Made by a program: the position numbers and the translations under genes. This document shows positions 63,771 through 64,000 of a DNA stretch of 64,000 bases, one piece after another; position 1 is the stretch's first letter, and every line of letters begins with the position of its first letter. Source of the DNA: Lineus longissimus (lineage: Eukaryota > Nemertea > Pilidiophora > Heteronemertea > Lineidae); NCBI RefSeq assembly GCF_910592395.1, contig NC_088322.1, forward strand, positions 2,730,001-2,794,000, in the 5' to 3' direction. The notes below the pieces were generated by a model. That model was not told where the DNA came from. It did not search any database and saw only the letters and a list, made by a program, of their open reading frames with translations.

Positions 63771-64000
63771 TCATCCTAATAGTATAGATGGTGACAATTA
63801 TGAGTAGTTTCTGCACTTTGATATAAAGTCACCTATTTTGTTAATTATTTGTATCCATTGTCAGCACATGGTGGCGCCTGCCGAAAAATAGCAGCCACAA
63901 CGTGAAAAGCATTGACATAAAGACTAACGAGCCTGGCTTTGAAAACCCAGCCCAGAGGCAAAAGCATGCAGTCCAGTTGGAAGGCAAAATAACAGCTGTC
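63771..64000. other. Unique non-coding DNA, nothing recognised
   Basis: AT-rich at first, then mixed. No open frame of note, no RNA gene signature, no copy of the array unit and no clear repeat. Confidence 0.6.

Overview
The window is eukaryotic and non-coding over 95% of its length. Positions 1-60815 are one uninterrupted tandem-repeat (minisatellite/satellite) array. It runs off the left edge and stops abruptly at 60815. The remaining 3.2 kb is unique-looking DNA with a candidate minus-strand exon, short inverted-repeat elements, and the 3' half of a non-LTR retrotransposon of the CR1/L2 type. The retroelement type, the AAGGTCA-bearing short element and the lack of compact genes suggest an invertebrate or basal deuterostome, for example a marine animal. 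The species cannot be told from the sequence.

The array is built from a 39-bp unit (begins GTCACCTAG, ends ACTCTGT) and a 32-bp version that lacks 7 bp (AAGAGTC, or equivalently TCAAGAG, between two TCA repeats). A 23-bp version, a 35-bp version and one 22-bp junction unit are rare. Units fall into variant classes that differ at a few positions (GTACAAGG/GCACAAGA, and AACAGTC/AATGGTC/AACTGTC). They are arranged in nested higher-order repeats (HORs). The left domain (about 1-13.3 kb, again at 16.5-18.7 kb) has a 2,655-bp HOR. A second type with a spacing of about 1.4-1.5 kb appears at 13.8-16.4 kb and dominates 35-58 kb. The middle (18.7-34.9 kb) is made of multi-kilobase duplicated blocks. 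The last 1.3 kb before the right edge is only 39-bp units. Long open frames (up to 478 codons) are a by-product of the 39-bp length being divisible by three. They are not genes: they open at GTG, and every 32-bp unit shifts the frame until the TAG of CCTAG closes it.

Right flank: 48 bp beyond the array a 129-bp, 43-codon minus-strand open segment (60864-60992) is bounded by good acceptor and donor sites. If real, the array would lie in an intron of a host gene read leftwards. At 61793-62469 there are three related copies of a 17-24-bp terminal repeat, two of them a perfect 24-bp inverted pair, marking one or two small non-autonomous elements. At 62713-63770 lies a 5'-truncated CR1/L2-like LINE with the RT catalytic YADD, an intact C-terminus, the 3' stem and an (ACAT)5 tail. 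The final 230 bp show nothing recognisable.
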